From: Syntrophomonas_A sp050258735 | GTDB lineage: Bacteria > Bacillota > Syntrophomonadia > Syntrophomonadales > Syntrophomonadaceae | Reading direction: 5' to 3' | NCBI GenBank assembly: GCA_050258735.1 | Contig: JBLMZJ010000113.1 | Coordinates: forward strand, 17,016-81,015 | Length of the DNA stretch: 64,000 bases | Shown: positions 25,138-34,076 of the stretch, piece by piece | How the letters are laid out: every line of letters starts with the position of its first letter | How positions within the stretch are numbered: position 1 is the stretch's first letter | Translations under genes and position numbers: made by a program | Notes under the pieces: generated by a model | What the model saw: the letters and a program-made list of their open reading frames with translations, nothing else | Databases searched by the model: none | Told to the model about the DNA's origin: nothing

Positions 25138-26559
25138 ATGCAGTACCCGGACCTGTTTAAGGTCTTCGAGGAGACCATGGACTCCTTTAAGGGCCTGCTC
25201 ATTATCGACCGCGAGGGAAAGATCGTCTCTATTACCCGCAACTACGCAGAATTTCTGGGCTTCAATGACCCGGCTGACGTATTGGGACTTGACGTAGAAG
25301 AAGTAATACCCAACACCCGGATGATGGACGTCATACAAACCGGCGTCCCTGATCTGGCCGATGTTTGGAACATTCACGGGGAAACTCTCATTATCAACCG
25401 CATGCCGCTGAAGATCGGCGGTGAGATCGTAGGGGCGCTGGCCTTCGCGGTCTTTCAGGATCAGCAGGAAGCTCTGGAATTTGCCCTGCGTTTTGCCCGA
25501 AACGGAGCTTCTCCAAGTGGTCCTGATGCCCGCCAGAGTTGGAAAGCCAAGTACTCCGTTAAAAGCATCATTGGGGTCAGTCAGGCAGTAAACAGCATAA
25601 AACGCCAGATAAGAATGGTAGCCGATGCCGAATGCCCGGTATTGATCAACGGTGAGACCGGGACCGGCAAAGAACTGGTCGCCCACGCCCTGCACAACGA
25701 GAGCCGGCGCAAGGACCAACCCTTTGTTCGCGTAAATTGCGCGAGCATCCCCGAGGCCCTGTGGGAGAGCGAGCTTTTTGGATACGAGGAAGGCGCCTTT
25801 ACTGGTGCCCGGCGGGGCGGAAAACTGGGCAAGTTCGAGATCGCAGACCGGGGGACCATATTTCTCGACGAGATCGGTGAAATGCCGCTGGCGGCCCAGG
25901 CCAAGCTGCTGCGTGTACTGCAGGAAATGGAGATCGAAAGGGTGGGGAGCGAAAAGCTGCGGCGGGTGGACGTAAGGTTGTTAGCTGCAACTAACCGGGA
26001 TCTCCGGGCTTTTGTCAAGGCCAAAACCTTCCGGGAAGATCTTTTCTATCGCCTGGCGGTTTTTGAGATAAATATGACCCCTCTGCGGGAGCGGCGGGAG
26101 GATATCTCTCTGCTGGCCCGGCATATCACGCAGAAGATAGCTTTTCACCAGGGCTTCGAAATAAAGGGTCTGGATGAATCGGCATTGAGGATTCTCCAGC
26201 AATATGAATGGCCCGGCAACGTGCGGGAATTGACCAACACTCTGGAACGGGCGTGCCTGATCAAGCGTGCCGGTACCCTGGATCTGGATACCTTGAAAGC
26301 GGTCAAACCCGAGATAGCCGATATCATTGTCCCAGTTGAGGATAGGATCGACGTGCGTTTCCACTTGAAACGCATATTGCGCCAGAGTGAACGGACTGCC
26401 ATCATCGAGGCCCTGCTCACTGCTGGCGGCAGCCGGACGGTAGCTGCCGAAAGCCTGGGGATCCACCGCACCTCTCTCTATCAGAAGATGAGGGAATTGG
26501 ATATTGACCTGGCTGATGTCGATGAGATTATACACCGAAATGAATTAAACGTAGATTGA
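25138..26559 (+). CDS. PAS-containing sigma-54-dependent transcriptional activator
   Basis: About 473 aa from the ATG at 25138, which is properly spaced from GGAGG; a GTG at 25129 overlaps that site. Residues 1-110 are a PAS-like sensory domain (KGLLIIDREGKIVSITRNYAEFLG). The AAA+ domain has Walker A GETGTGKE, the sigma-54 contact loop GAFTGA, Walker B TIFLDEIGEM and the arginine-finger region. The C-terminal Fis-type helix-turn-helix is SRTVAAESLGIHRTSLYQKM. It has no receiver domain, so a ligand sensed by the PAS domain is the probable signal. The downstream operon has a perfect -24/-12 promoter and is its likely target. Confidence 0.95.
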   Translation: MQYPDLFKVFEETMDSFKGLLIIDREGKIVSITRNYAEFLGFNDPADVLGLDVEEVIPNTRMMDVIQTGVPDLADVWNIHGETLIINRMPLKIGGEIVGALAFAVFQDQQEALEFALRFARNGASPSGPDARQSWKAKYSVKSIIGVSQAVNSIKRQIRMVADAECPVLINGETGTGKELVAHALHNESRRKDQPFVRVNCASIPEALWESELFGYEEGAFTGARRGGKLGKFEIADRGTIFLDEIGEMPLAAQAKLLRVLQEMEIERVGSEKLRRVDVRLLAATNRDLRAFVKAKTFREDLFYRLAVFEINMTPLRERREDISLLARHITQKIAFHQGFEIKGLDESALRILQQYEWPGNVRELTNTLERACLIKRAGTLDLDTLKAVKPEIADIIVPVEDRIDVRFHLKRILRQSERTAIIEALLTAGGSRTVAAESLGIHRTSLYQKMRELDIDLADVDEIIHRNELNVD

Positions 26560-26640
26560 CATATACAACGGACAAGCCTGACCGAAAAAACAGGAGATTG
26601 CATTCCCCGTACAATAGCATTTAGGCATCTGGCCCGGACC

Positions 26641-26656
26641 TGGCACCGATTTTGCA
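26641..26656 (+). promoter_or_regulatory. Sigma-54 (-24/-12) promoter
   Basis: TGGCACCGATTTTGCA matches the consensus TGGCAC-N5-TTGCA exactly, with GG (26642-26643) and GC (26654-26655) at the required spacing. It lies 43 bp before the ATG of the nitroreductase-fold gene and directly after the sigma-54 activator gene. Confidence 0.95.
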
Positions 26657-26699
26657 ATTTATTGGAGCGTTATCCAATAAATCAAAGGGAGGTCTGTAA

Positions 26700-28070
26700 A
26701 TGTCTAACATGCTGGAACGAGTAAAATCCTGGGATCCTCATGAGATCGCGGCGAGGCCCGCAGTACAACAATTGTGGGATAAGGGGCTCCTCTGGTCTCT
26801 CGCCCACCGCCGTTCATTCAAATATCCCATGGGTGTTCCCATTCCCAATGATGATTTTTTCAATTATGAACCCAGGGAAATGGTACCCATAACTGACGAA
26901 GAGATTGCCATCATGTGCTGGTGCGCGGCCGGAACCAACGGTATAATTCGCAATGACCTCAGTTTCAAACAGGGCGCGGTCATCCATCCCTGGTTCGAAG
27001 GCCGGGTCTTCCCCAGTGCCTGCAACGTATGGACAACCCACCTGGTGTTTTTCAACGATGAAGGCACTTACCGCTATATCCCCCATGTACCCACCCAGCC
27101 GGTGGAGATCGAAACCAAGGATGATATCTGGAAGATATTCCAGGCCTTCAAAGACGGGCTGGTCCAGATCAACGATCAACCGCTGAGGATCCAGGGAGAA
27201 AGCCCGCTGGCCTGGAAACTGAACACCCCCTTTATATTTAAACCGGGCACGGTCGTATTCCTGCCGGTTACCGACCTAACCTTCGAGTTCCTCAATCTGC
27301 TTTTCCACATCTACGATCAAGAAAAATCCATCGTTGTTGATGATCTGAGCGGTGGTTTTGACATCGCCGGGGTGGAAAAATGGGTCAAGGATGGAACTCT
27401 TAATGGACTACACACTCCGCTTTCCTATATCGAGACCCAGGTCCCAGCCGTGGTCTATTCGGCCGGTGCCTTTATGATCCAGAACCTGTGCATGGCCCAG
27501 GCCGCCCTGGGATTGGGAGGTTATCCACTGGGGGGTTATACCACCCTCATCCTGTTTGGTGGAACGCCTTTCCTGAAGGGATTGGGCTTCCAGTATGCCA
27601 GTGATAAGAAAGGCTTCCCCTACCCGGTCGGGATACCCGGACACTTCCACGGCCACATACCACCCTTTATGACCATTGAAGAAGCGGTCCGCGATCTGTG
27701 GGAGGTAAGGTTCAAGCCCGACTATGGCCGCTACAGTCCGACGGTAAAAGAAGGACAGAAGGTCATGTACAAAGGCATGTTCCCCGAAGAACGCGAGGTG
27801 CACCGTCCCTTCAAGGAAGAGCTGGAATACGCGCAGAAGGTTATGCCCTACTCCGAAAAGACCCTGGAGATGGTAATCGCCACCGCGGAATACCTGTATA
27901 ACAAATATGGCCGGCTGCCAGCCCTGGGCGATCCCTTTATTGCTCCGACCATGGTCAATATCTCCCATGTTGATGTGAAATTCTACGAGAAATACGCCAA
28001 GGAAGGCAGCATCTGGCAGGATCACTACGATCACTTCAAAACCTGGCATAACGGCTACGAGCCGAAATAA
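26700..28070 (+). CDS. Divergent nitroreductase-fold (SagB-like) protein
   Basis: 456 aa, first gene of the sigma-54 operon, with AGGGAGG upstream. There is no close family that I recognise, but the order of conserved elements matches SagB/nitroreductase proteins. HRRSF (36-40) is followed by ITDEEIAIMCWCAAGTNGI (64-82), FPSACN (104-109, like PSAGxxxP), LVFFNDEGTYRYIP (115-128) and AGAFMIQNLCMAQAALGLGG (255-274, like AxxxQNLLLAAxALGLG). FMN binding is therefore plausible. It is longer than usual, and the C-terminal 150 residues are unfamiliar. It is co-transcribed with aconitase X subunits. Function unknown; an oxidoreductase of the same pathway is the simplest guess. Confidence 0.7.
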   Translation: MSNMLERVKSWDPHEIAARPAVQQLWDKGLLWSLAHRRSFKYPMGVPIPNDDFFNYEPREMVPITDEEIAIMCWCAAGTNGIIRNDLSFKQGAVIHPWFEGRVFPSACNVWTTHLVFFNDEGTYRYIPHVPTQPVEIETKDDIWKIFQAFKDGLVQINDQPLRIQGESPLAWKLNTPFIFKPGTVVFLPVTDLTFEFLNLLFHIYDQEKSIVVDDLSGGFDIAGVEKWVKDGTLNGLHTPLSYIETQVPAVVYSAGAFMIQNLCMAQAALGLGGYPLGGYTTLILFGGTPFLKGLGFQYASDKKGFPYPVGIPGHFHGHIPPFMTIEEAVRDLWEVRFKPDYGRYSPTVKEGQKVMYKGMFPEEREVHRPFKEELEYAQKVMPYSEKTLEMVIATAEYLYNKYGRLPALGDPFIAPTMVNISHVDVKFYEKYAKEGSIWQDHYDHFKTWHNGYEPK

Positions 28071-28088
28071 TAACAGGGGGCAATAGAC

Positions 28089-28346
28089 ATGGCAGTAATC
28101 AAAGCTCCGGTCGGAGACATGATCCTATCCATGGAAGATGTTACGATAGAAGACCGCAAGCTTATCGTCAAAGGCAAAATGGGACTCTGGGAATCCCGCG
28201 TAGTGGTTGGGGAAAAAGAGGCCTGGGAGGTAGGAAAACTCCTGATGAAAGGAAGCGTTATCGGATATTTTCTTTCACTGCCCTTCAAGGCTATGTTTGG
28301 AAAGCTGAAAGAGGAAGAGCAAACCGAGACCAAGCTGACTGTCTAA
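28089..28346 (+). CDS. Small unknown protein of the aconitase X operon
   Basis: 85 aa. ATG at 28089 has GGGGG upstream, 19 bp after the nitroreductase-fold gene and 14 bp before the aconitase X large-subunit gene, so co-translation is likely. The sequence is strand-rich at the start (IKAPVGDMILSMEDVTIEDRKLIVKGKMG). It then has an amphipathic or weakly hydrophobic helix (GSVIGYFLSLPFKAMFGKL) and an acidic tail, suggesting peripheral membrane contact. No family recognised. Confidence 0.75.
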   Translation: MAVIKAPVGDMILSMEDVTIEDRKLIVKGKMGLWESRVVVGEKEAWEVGKLLMKGSVIGYFLSLPFKAMFGKLKEEEQTETKLTV

Positions 28347-28359
28347 GGGAGGTGGTTAT

Positions 28360-29535
28360 TTGCATCTCACTGAAGAAGAGAAAGCCATACTTGACGGAAA
28401 TCATGGCCAGGTCAAGCAAAAGGCCATGCAGACCCTGGTGAAATACGGAGAGACCTTTGGCGCCGAAAGATTGGCTCCCATCACGCGCGGGCACGTGGTG
28501 ATGCCGGCAGGGGCCTCCTTTATTCCTTCCCAGCTTGAGATACTGGAGTCCCTGGTGGGAGACGGACTCAAGTTTGCGGTTCCCACCAGCATAAACCCCC
28601 GCCCCTTCGAGCAATCGCGCCCGGGGGTCGTCGCTAAAATGATCTATAACCGCCAGGAACAGTTCGAAAAGCTCCAGAATGCCCTGGGGGTGATACCGTG
28701 CTATACCTGCGCACCATACCTGGGCGATAATGTACCCGGTGAGGGCGAGATCCTTGGCTGGGCTGAATCCAGCGCGGTGGTGTTCGCCAACTCCGTTATC
28801 GGGGCCAGGACCAACCGCAACTCATCGATGGTGGAGATATGTTCCTCCATCCTGGCACGTACCCCGGAATTTGGGCTTTTATTAGACGAGAACCGCAAAG
28901 CGGATTATTTGGTCGAGGTGGACGTATCTGAACTGCACTATTCTCTGATCGGATTCTGCGTGGGTTCGCAGGTAGGGGAGAAGGTCCCCTACTATACCGG
29001 GCTGCCCGGGGAAATCAGCTGGGGCGATCTGAAGGATATGGGCGCGGCATCGGCGGCTTCCGGGGCAGTAGGGCTCTATCATGTGGAAAACGTAACACCT
29101 GAGGCGGTCAAACAGGGCCGCTCATTATTAAAAGAGGGCTGTCCGACCATAAAGGTGACCGACACGGACATTAAGGCGATCCGGGAGCGTTTGGGCCTGC
29201 CGGGTCAGCCGAATCTGATCATCATCGGCTGCCCGCATCTTACCCTGGAGCAGTTGTCGATCTGGTCTCAGAGGATAGACCGGCCGGTTGCGACTGAGAC
29301 CTGGCTGGTGACCGCACCCAGCATCCTGCAGCGTTTCCGGGAGACTGCGGGATACGAAGCATTGACCCGCAAGAAGGTGCGTTTAATGACACTGTGCTCT
29401 CTGGCCTTTATGGATTCCCCGCATCTAAAGAGACTCCGGGTCCTGACCAACTCCGGCAAGCTGGCCTATTATACCGATGCCTATCTGGGAACTGACGGAG
29501 ATTGTCTGCAGGCTATGTATGGAAAGGGGAGATGA
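28360..29535 (+). CDS. Aconitase X, large (catalytic) subunit
   Basis: 391 aa with a TTG start at 28360 and GGGAGG upstream. DUF521/AcnX hallmarks are visible: MPAGASFIPSQLEILE, the Cys-containing CYTCAPYLGDNVPGEGEILGWAESSAV, VIGARTNRNS, RTPEFGLLLDENRKADYLVEV, and IIGCPHLTLEQL with a second Cys. AcnX enzymes are Fe-S or metal dehydratases: bacterial forms dehydrate cis-3-hydroxy-L-proline and archaeal forms (R)-mevalonate 5-phosphate. No proline or mevalonate gene is adjacent, and the neighbours (CoA-transferase, nitroreductase fold) suggest another hydroxy-acid substrate. Confidence 0.92.
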   Translation: MHLTEEEKAILDGNHGQVKQKAMQTLVKYGETFGAERLAPITRGHVVMPAGASFIPSQLEILESLVGDGLKFAVPTSINPRPFEQSRPGVVAKMIYNRQEQFEKLQNALGVIPCYTCAPYLGDNVPGEGEILGWAESSAVVFANSVIGARTNRNSSMVEICSSILARTPEFGLLLDENRKADYLVEVDVSELHYSLIGFCVGSQVGEKVPYYTGLPGEISWGDLKDMGAASAASGAVGLYHVENVTPEAVKQGRSLLKEGCPTIKVTDTDIKAIRERLGLPGQPNLIIIGCPHLTLEQLSIWSQRIDRPVATETWLVTAPSILQRFRETAGYEALTRKKVRLMTLCSLAFMDSPHLKRLRVLTNSGKLAYYTDAYLGTDGDCLQAMYGKGR

Positions 29536-29537
29536 AG

Positions 29538-29969
29538 ATGGCTGAACTCAAAGGGCGGGCCGTGGTCAAAGGAAGCGTCAAGGCGCCCGCCATGGTCGCC
29601 TCGCAACCCTTCAACATGCTGGCCAGTTTCAGCAAGGCCTTGATCTTCCGAAAAAAGAAGGGCCTGGTCGGGGATAAGAACCATCCTTTTCTCGGACGTG
29701 ATGTAAAGGGCAAGATCATGGTCATCCCGCAGACCGTTGGCTCCACCACCGGGGGATTGGTACTGGTGGAGATCCTGCGCAGGGGTATCGGGCCGGCCGG
29801 GATAGTATGTGAATGCGCTGATTCGCTTATGGCCTCCGGGGGCATCCTGGCTGAGGTCTGGTGTAACATAAAGATGCCGATCATCGACGGCATCCCCTTC
29901 AGTGAACTTCAGAAGATCCAGGATGGCAGCATGATAGAAATGCGGGAAGACGGAACAGTAACCTGGTAA
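29538..29969 (+). CDS. Aconitase X, small (swivel) subunit
   Basis: About 143 aa from the ATG at 29538, 6 nt after AGGGGAG; the frame is open upstream, but that part overlaps the large subunit. DUF126 features are visible: KGSVKAPAMVASQPFN, then PQTVGSTTGGLVLVEILRRG, GPAGIVCECADSLMASGGILAE and MPIIDG. The active-site serine loop usually reads GRGSxSxS; here it is VGSTTGG, so the loop is altered. It pairs with the large subunit, as in two-gene bacterial AcnX. Confidence 0.92.
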   Translation: MAELKGRAVVKGSVKAPAMVASQPFNMLASFSKALIFRKKKGLVGDKNHPFLGRDVKGKIMVIPQTVGSTTGGLVLVEILRRGIGPAGIVCECADSLMASGGILAEVWCNIKMPIIDGIPFSELQKIQDGSMIEMREDGTVTW

Positions 29970-29994
29970 AGAATTTACCTCTGATAGAATCAAC

Positions 29995-30025
29995 GGGGAC
30001 TTGCCATGGCAAGTCCCCATTTTTA
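29995..30025 (+). terminator. Terminator of the sigma-54/aconitase X operon
   Basis: A 24-bp perfect palindrome (GGGGACTTGCCA and its inverse, 29995-30018) is followed by ATTTTTAT. It sits 25 bp after the small-subunit stop. Confidence 0.9.
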
Positions 30026-30050
30026 TCTTGTTATTTGATCTCCGCCTTCT

Positions 30051-30980
30051 TCAGGATCTGCGCCGTCTTATATAATCGATCCTGGCCAGTGTACGGTTGA
30101 TGCCCCGGGTGTATTTGATGCGGGGATAGCCGAAGATGACCATGATACCGTGGTTATTATCGGTCGGGATATTATACTTCGTATTGAGTTGGGTCTTGTA
30201 CTTCATTACCGGCCCTACCGTCCCGATCATGCAGGTGCCCAACCCCAGTGATTCAGCAGCCAGCATAGCATAGGTCCCGGTGACGGCGAAATCTACGGGA
30301 TCTGATGTAGGAGCAGCGTGAAAATACATGGCCAGCGGAGCGCCGTAAAGCAGCCAGTCCTGACCGATAGCCAACTTGCCGGCAAAAAAATCAGGGAGGG
30401 GAGCGGCAAATGATTTCATAAGATCGGTCACTTCCTTGCCCATGAACGGCCGCATAAGGGTCAGCATCCAGGGCGAAAAGAACCACTTCTTGGCCTGATA
30501 TACTTCAATGACATCCCTGGCAAATTCGCGCACCGCAGCAAACCCATCCAGCACCAGGACCTCCACTTCCGAGGGGGGCAAGCCCATAGGAGCGGTTGCC
30601 ACAGTATCCAGTATCTTTTGTATTAGTTCGGGGTCCACTTCGCTGTCCTTAAAAGTCCGGCAGCTGCGCCGATTCTGCAGCATGGCCAAAAACTGTTCAT
30701 AACCGGCCCGATCTTCTTTAGGGGGCAGCTTGAACAGGTCATGGGGATGCAGTTCGCGGCCTTCTACAGTGATGCACATCTTCGGGCAAACCGCCGCGCA
30801 CTGTCCACACCCGATACAACCGAAAAGAATGGTCTGGTCGATCTTGACCCGGCCATCTTCAAGATACAAGGGCATCCCCTTACACACCTCGACACATAGC
30901 CCGCAGGTATTGCATACCGTATAGTCGATCCTTACCTCGGCAGTACCTTTAGCTCTGCGCGTATTTACCGGCATTGGCAA
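30051..30980 (-). CDS. Ferredoxin-nitroreductase fusion protein
   Basis: 309 aa. Residues 15-70 carry two [4Fe-4S] motifs (Cys23/26/29/33 and Cys55/58/61/65). Residues about 93-300 are a nitroreductase domain (NRRSCRTFKDSEVD, ATAPMGLPPSEVEVLVL, GTYAMLAAESLGLGTCMIG, IMVIFGYP). Such proteins use ferredoxin electrons for FMN-dependent reduction; substrates are usually unknown. It lies 30 bp downstream of the TetR gene on the same strand, so it is probably controlled by it. Confidence 0.93.
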   Translation of the reverse strand: MPMPVNTRRAKGTAEVRIDYTVCNTCGLCVEVCKGMPLYLEDGRVKIDQTILFGCIGCGQCAAVCPKMCITVEGRELHPHDLFKLPPKEDRAGYEQFLAMLQNRRSCRTFKDSEVDPELIQKILDTVATAPMGLPPSEVEVLVLDGFAAVREFARDVIEVYQAKKWFFSPWMLTLMRPFMGKEVTDLMKSFAAPLPDFFAGKLAIGQDWLLYGAPLAMYFHAAPTSDPVDFAVTGTYAMLAAESLGLGTCMIGTVGPVMKYKTQLNTKYNIPTDNNHGIMVIFGYPRIKYTRGINRTLARIDYIRRRRS

Positions 30981-31010
30981 ACCCTCCTCTCCTTTTCTAA
31001 ACGATAAAAC

Positions 31011-31589
31011 CTATTTGGCGAATCCATGCCATAACATAGGCCATAAACGTCTAAGTTGGTTATCGGCCTCTTCTGCACTGTAGAACATCAGCCACTGGAC
31101 ATAACCTTCCTTGAGCATGATAAAAGCATTAAGGAGGTCGTCCACCGGCGCTGCCTTTATTTCTCCCCGCTTCACTGCGGAGGTCAGGCGATCGGTGATT
31201 CTGCCCAGTATAATAGTTTCCTCCGCCATGCAGTCCGCGATGGTCCGTTCCTTGAAATCGGGAGGAGGAAACATCAGCATCCGAGCCCAAAGAAAATAAG
31301 TCTCGGGGCGTTCTTTGAAATACTGGCCATAACCCCGGATCAAGCCGAGAAACTGTTCTTCGATGTTTTTTCCGTGAACCTCTTCGAGAAGGCCTTCCAT
31401 CAGCGTACGGTATTCACTTAGAAGATCTCCCCAGATCTCCAGCAGCAGTTGTTCTTTACTGGGAAAATGCCCGTAGATAGAGGGAGTTTTTATACCTACC
31501 GTGCCCGCTATCTCCGACAAAGCCGTTCCCTCGTAACCCTTTTCCGCGAATAAGTGCAGTGCGGTTTCTTTGATTTTGGCTCTGGTCAT
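31011..31589 (-). CDS. TetR-family transcriptional regulator
   Basis: 192 aa. The N-terminal HTH is typical: KIKETALHLFAEKGYEGTALSEIAGTVGIKTPSIYGHFPSKEQLL. The C-terminal ligand-binding domain has no recognised subfamily. The gene starts 25 bp inside from a 26-bp perfect palindrome, which is probably its operator, and appears to lead the operon with the ferredoxin-nitroreductase gene. Confidence 0.95.
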   Translation of the reverse strand: MTRAKIKETALHLFAEKGYEGTALSEIAGTVGIKTPSIYGHFPSKEQLLLEIWGDLLSEYRTLMEGLLEEVHGKNIEEQFLGLIRGYGQYFKERPETYFLWARMLMFPPPDFKERTIADCMAEETIILGRITDRLTSAVKRGEIKAAPVDDLLNAFIMLKEGYVQWLMFYSAEEADNQLRRLWPMLWHGFAK

Positions 31590-31614
31590 AGCAATACTCC
31601 TTAAAGTTATTGCG

Positions 31615-31640
31615 CAATCTAACTAACGTTAGTTAGATTG
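31615..31640. promoter_or_regulatory. TetR operator palindrome
   Basis: A 26-bp perfect inverted repeat with half-site CAATCTAACTAAC. The inner AACTAACGTTAGTT also contains overlapping TAAC/GTTA steps. Its position just upstream of the tetR start suggests autoregulation. Confidence 0.85.
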
Positions 31641-31887
31641 TAGGATAACTAGTGTAACGAGTCAAGTTGATTTAAGCCGCTATCTTTATAGTCCGTTCTC
31701 CCTTCATTGTACGGACAGATAATTCTAAAATTTTGGAAACCAGGGAATGGCCGTTTTGATGGAAAACCCCTGCTCACAGTCTGGCGGGAGATGCTATATA
31801 ATTAGAGAAACTTAATGGCCGGTTCGAGGCATTACAGTTCTTGCAGTTCCTCGCCGGGGCATCAACAATGGTAGAGGTGTTTTTATT

Positions 31888-33012
31888 GTGGGTTTTTGGA
31901 CAGTAGTATTCTTCCTGATGTGTGGGATTATCTTTTACGTAGGGTGGCGGGGCCACCAGGCCTTCCGCGGCGTCTTGAAGCCCAGGCAAATCATCTTGTA
32001 CTGGGTAGTCTACGCCTTTTTTACTTCTTCATTTGTTCTGGCGGAAAGGCTTGGCTTGAGTGACGGAGTTCTTAATGAGGGGCTTTCCTGGCTGGGGGGG
32101 TATTCGCTGGCCTTCATTTATTATGCCTTCCTTCTCCTGGTTTTGATCGATATTATAAGACTGGCCGACCGCTGGTGGAGCATCATTCCCCACCGGATCA
32201 AACATGCGCCGGCTGAGGTCGGCCTATTCGTACTGGTCATTTTGGCTGGATTGCTCGGCTACGGTACCTGGAATGCCTTTCACCCGGTATATGTGAACTA
32301 TGATATTTATATAACCAAAGATGGCGGCCCCATCAATAATGTCCACGCGGTTATGGTATCTGACCTCCATCTCGGTGTCATAGTCAATAAAAGCCGTTTG
32401 GAGAAGCTGGTCACCAGTATCAATTCGCGGCACCCTGATATAGTATTCCTGGTAGGGGATGTGGTGGATGAAAACAGGAAACCATTTGTAGAAGAAAACA
32501 TGGCCGATGTACTTGGCCAGATCAAGCCCCCGCTGGGGGTTTATATGGTCACCGGCAATCACGACGGACATGGAGAGGATGTGACATCCTATCTGAAAGC
32601 AGCGGGGGTAAAGCTGCTGTCTGATCAGAACTGTTTGGTAGGTGACAGCTTTTATCTGGTGGGCCGGAGCACCCGCCAGCATGGGGTGGATCCCGGAGAT
32701 CGTCCCGCCCTGGCCGAGGTGATGAAGGGAATCGACATTAAGCGTCCCATCATCCTCCTGGACCATAACCCGGCCAACCTGGATGATGCACAGAACAACA
32801 AAGTCGATCTGCAGTTGTCCGGGCATACTCACCAGGGCCAACTGTTTCCTAACAACTATATTACCGGCAGTATCTACGATATCGATTGGGGCTATTTGAA
32901 GAAATGCGATCTGCAGGTGGTAGTTTCCACCGGCTTCGGAACCTGGGGGCCGCCGATCCGGATCGGGAATACCCCGGAGATAGTCGACCTGCATATCCGG
33001 TTTAGAAGATAG
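31888..33012 (+). CDS. Membrane-associated metallophosphoesterase
   Basis: 374 aa. The N-terminal about 130 residues contain several hydrophobic helices (four by eye). The C-terminal calcineurin-like domain is complete: VSDLHLG, LVGDVVDE, GNHDGH and LSGHTHQGQ supply the two-metal site. It resembles YkuE/YaeI-type phosphodiesterases acting on lipid or envelope substrates. GTG at 31888 with a weak upstream GAGG. Appears monocistronic. Confidence 0.92.
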   Translation: MGFWTVVFFLMCGIIFYVGWRGHQAFRGVLKPRQIILYWVVYAFFTSSFVLAERLGLSDGVLNEGLSWLGGYSLAFIYYAFLLLVLIDIIRLADRWWSIIPHRIKHAPAEVGLFVLVILAGLLGYGTWNAFHPVYVNYDIYITKDGGPINNVHAVMVSDLHLGVIVNKSRLEKLVTSINSRHPDIVFLVGDVVDENRKPFVEENMADVLGQIKPPLGVYMVTGNHDGHGEDVTSYLKAAGVKLLSDQNCLVGDSFYLVGRSTRQHGVDPGDRPALAEVMKGIDIKRPIILLDHNPANLDDAQNNKVDLQLSGHTHQGQLFPNNYITGSIYDIDWGYLKKCDLQVVVSTGFGTWGPPIRIGNTPEIVDLHIRFRR

Positions 33013-33083
33013 AACGGTGATAGCCCTGTTATCAATCCGTTTCCGTACTGGGGGGTCAACGTAGGGGTGGCCATATCCACCCG

Positions 33084-33878
33084 CTAAATACTGTGAGAAC
33101 CCGGTTTGTTCTTTATAGATTGTGCAACAGTTCCGCCATGGACCAACAACAAGAAGCGGTCTTCATCAATCTTGCCTATAATGTGATAACCGTCGTAAAG
33201 AGATATCGAAATCACACTGTCCAGGGGTATTTCGAATGATTCCCACCAGCTTTCCTGTTTCGTGGATCCCCAGACATCTCCCACCAGATGTTCTCGATCG
33301 ATCCCCGTTATACTAGTCATGAGTAATCCATTCTTGCGATCATCCTGCAGGCACTGATCGAAGAGGCTTGATATCTCCTGGCCGGAGCCTTCAATAAAAG
33401 GAAGGTTCCAACTTTTGGCATAATCCTGGAACAATTTGAAGGCTTTTTCTGGGTCGGCTGATGGACAGTTCTGCATCCAATTGCGGACCGTCTCGAGGGA
33501 ATCAGCCGCCATATCCCGGCTGCGCGTTTGCAGCTGGTGGGCCAAAGACGCCTTACAACGAGGGCATTCCGGATCGTTATCATTAGCAAAATACGAAAAG
33601 GCCTTGCTATACATAAAACTGCACTCACCGCAGCGGCTGAGACTTAGCTGAGTATCGATCATGGTGGTTAACATGGCTCGGTCGTTATGGCAGAATAACA
33701 GACCGGTCAATTGATCCTTCATGGTCGGTTTATTGGAGAGATCGTCACCGCAGATACAGCATCGGGGTAGCTTTAAATCTGGTTTTTCAGTATCTTTTTC
33801 AGAGACCTGGGGTTCCGGCTCTGGGGCGACTTGAGTCAGTGTAGGGCTTTTGGTAAATAATTTTTTTATAAAACTCAT
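33084..33878 (-). CDS. Zinc-ribbon protein of unknown function
   Basis: About 264 aa from the ATG at 33878, which has GGAAGG 9 nt upstream; a longer start at 33887 overlaps that site. After a Pro/Glu-rich linker, Cys pairs suggest two zinc sites (CCICGDD with LFCHND, and CGEC with CPRCK). The C-terminal half has strand-rich features (LDSVISISLYDGYHIIGKIDEDRFLLLVHGG). There is no membrane segment. I do not recognise the family. Confidence 0.75.
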   Translation of the reverse strand: MSFIKKLFTKSPTLTQVAPEPEPQVSEKDTEKPDLKLPRCCICGDDLSNKPTMKDQLTGLLFCHNDRAMLTTMIDTQLSLSRCGECSFMYSKAFSYFANDNDPECPRCKASLAHQLQTRSRDMAADSLETVRNWMQNCPSADPEKAFKLFQDYAKSWNLPFIEGSGQEISSLFDQCLQDDRKNGLLMTSITGIDREHLVGDVWGSTKQESWWESFEIPLDSVISISLYDGYHIIGKIDEDRFLLLVHGGTVAQSIKNKPGSHSI

Positions 33879-34076
33879 AAATATCATCCTTCCTAAAGGG
33901 ATAAATCAAACAATTCTATATTCTATATTTATTCCACACTTCCTTCTATCGGCCAGATATTCCAACTGCTAGCTGTTTTAAAAGATTCTCCGGGGGATTA
34001 AATAGGTGGCTAATGAAGCAGCCTGGAAACCCTTTTGCAGTACGGGTTTCCTGGCCGGGTGTTTCAAACATGATAA

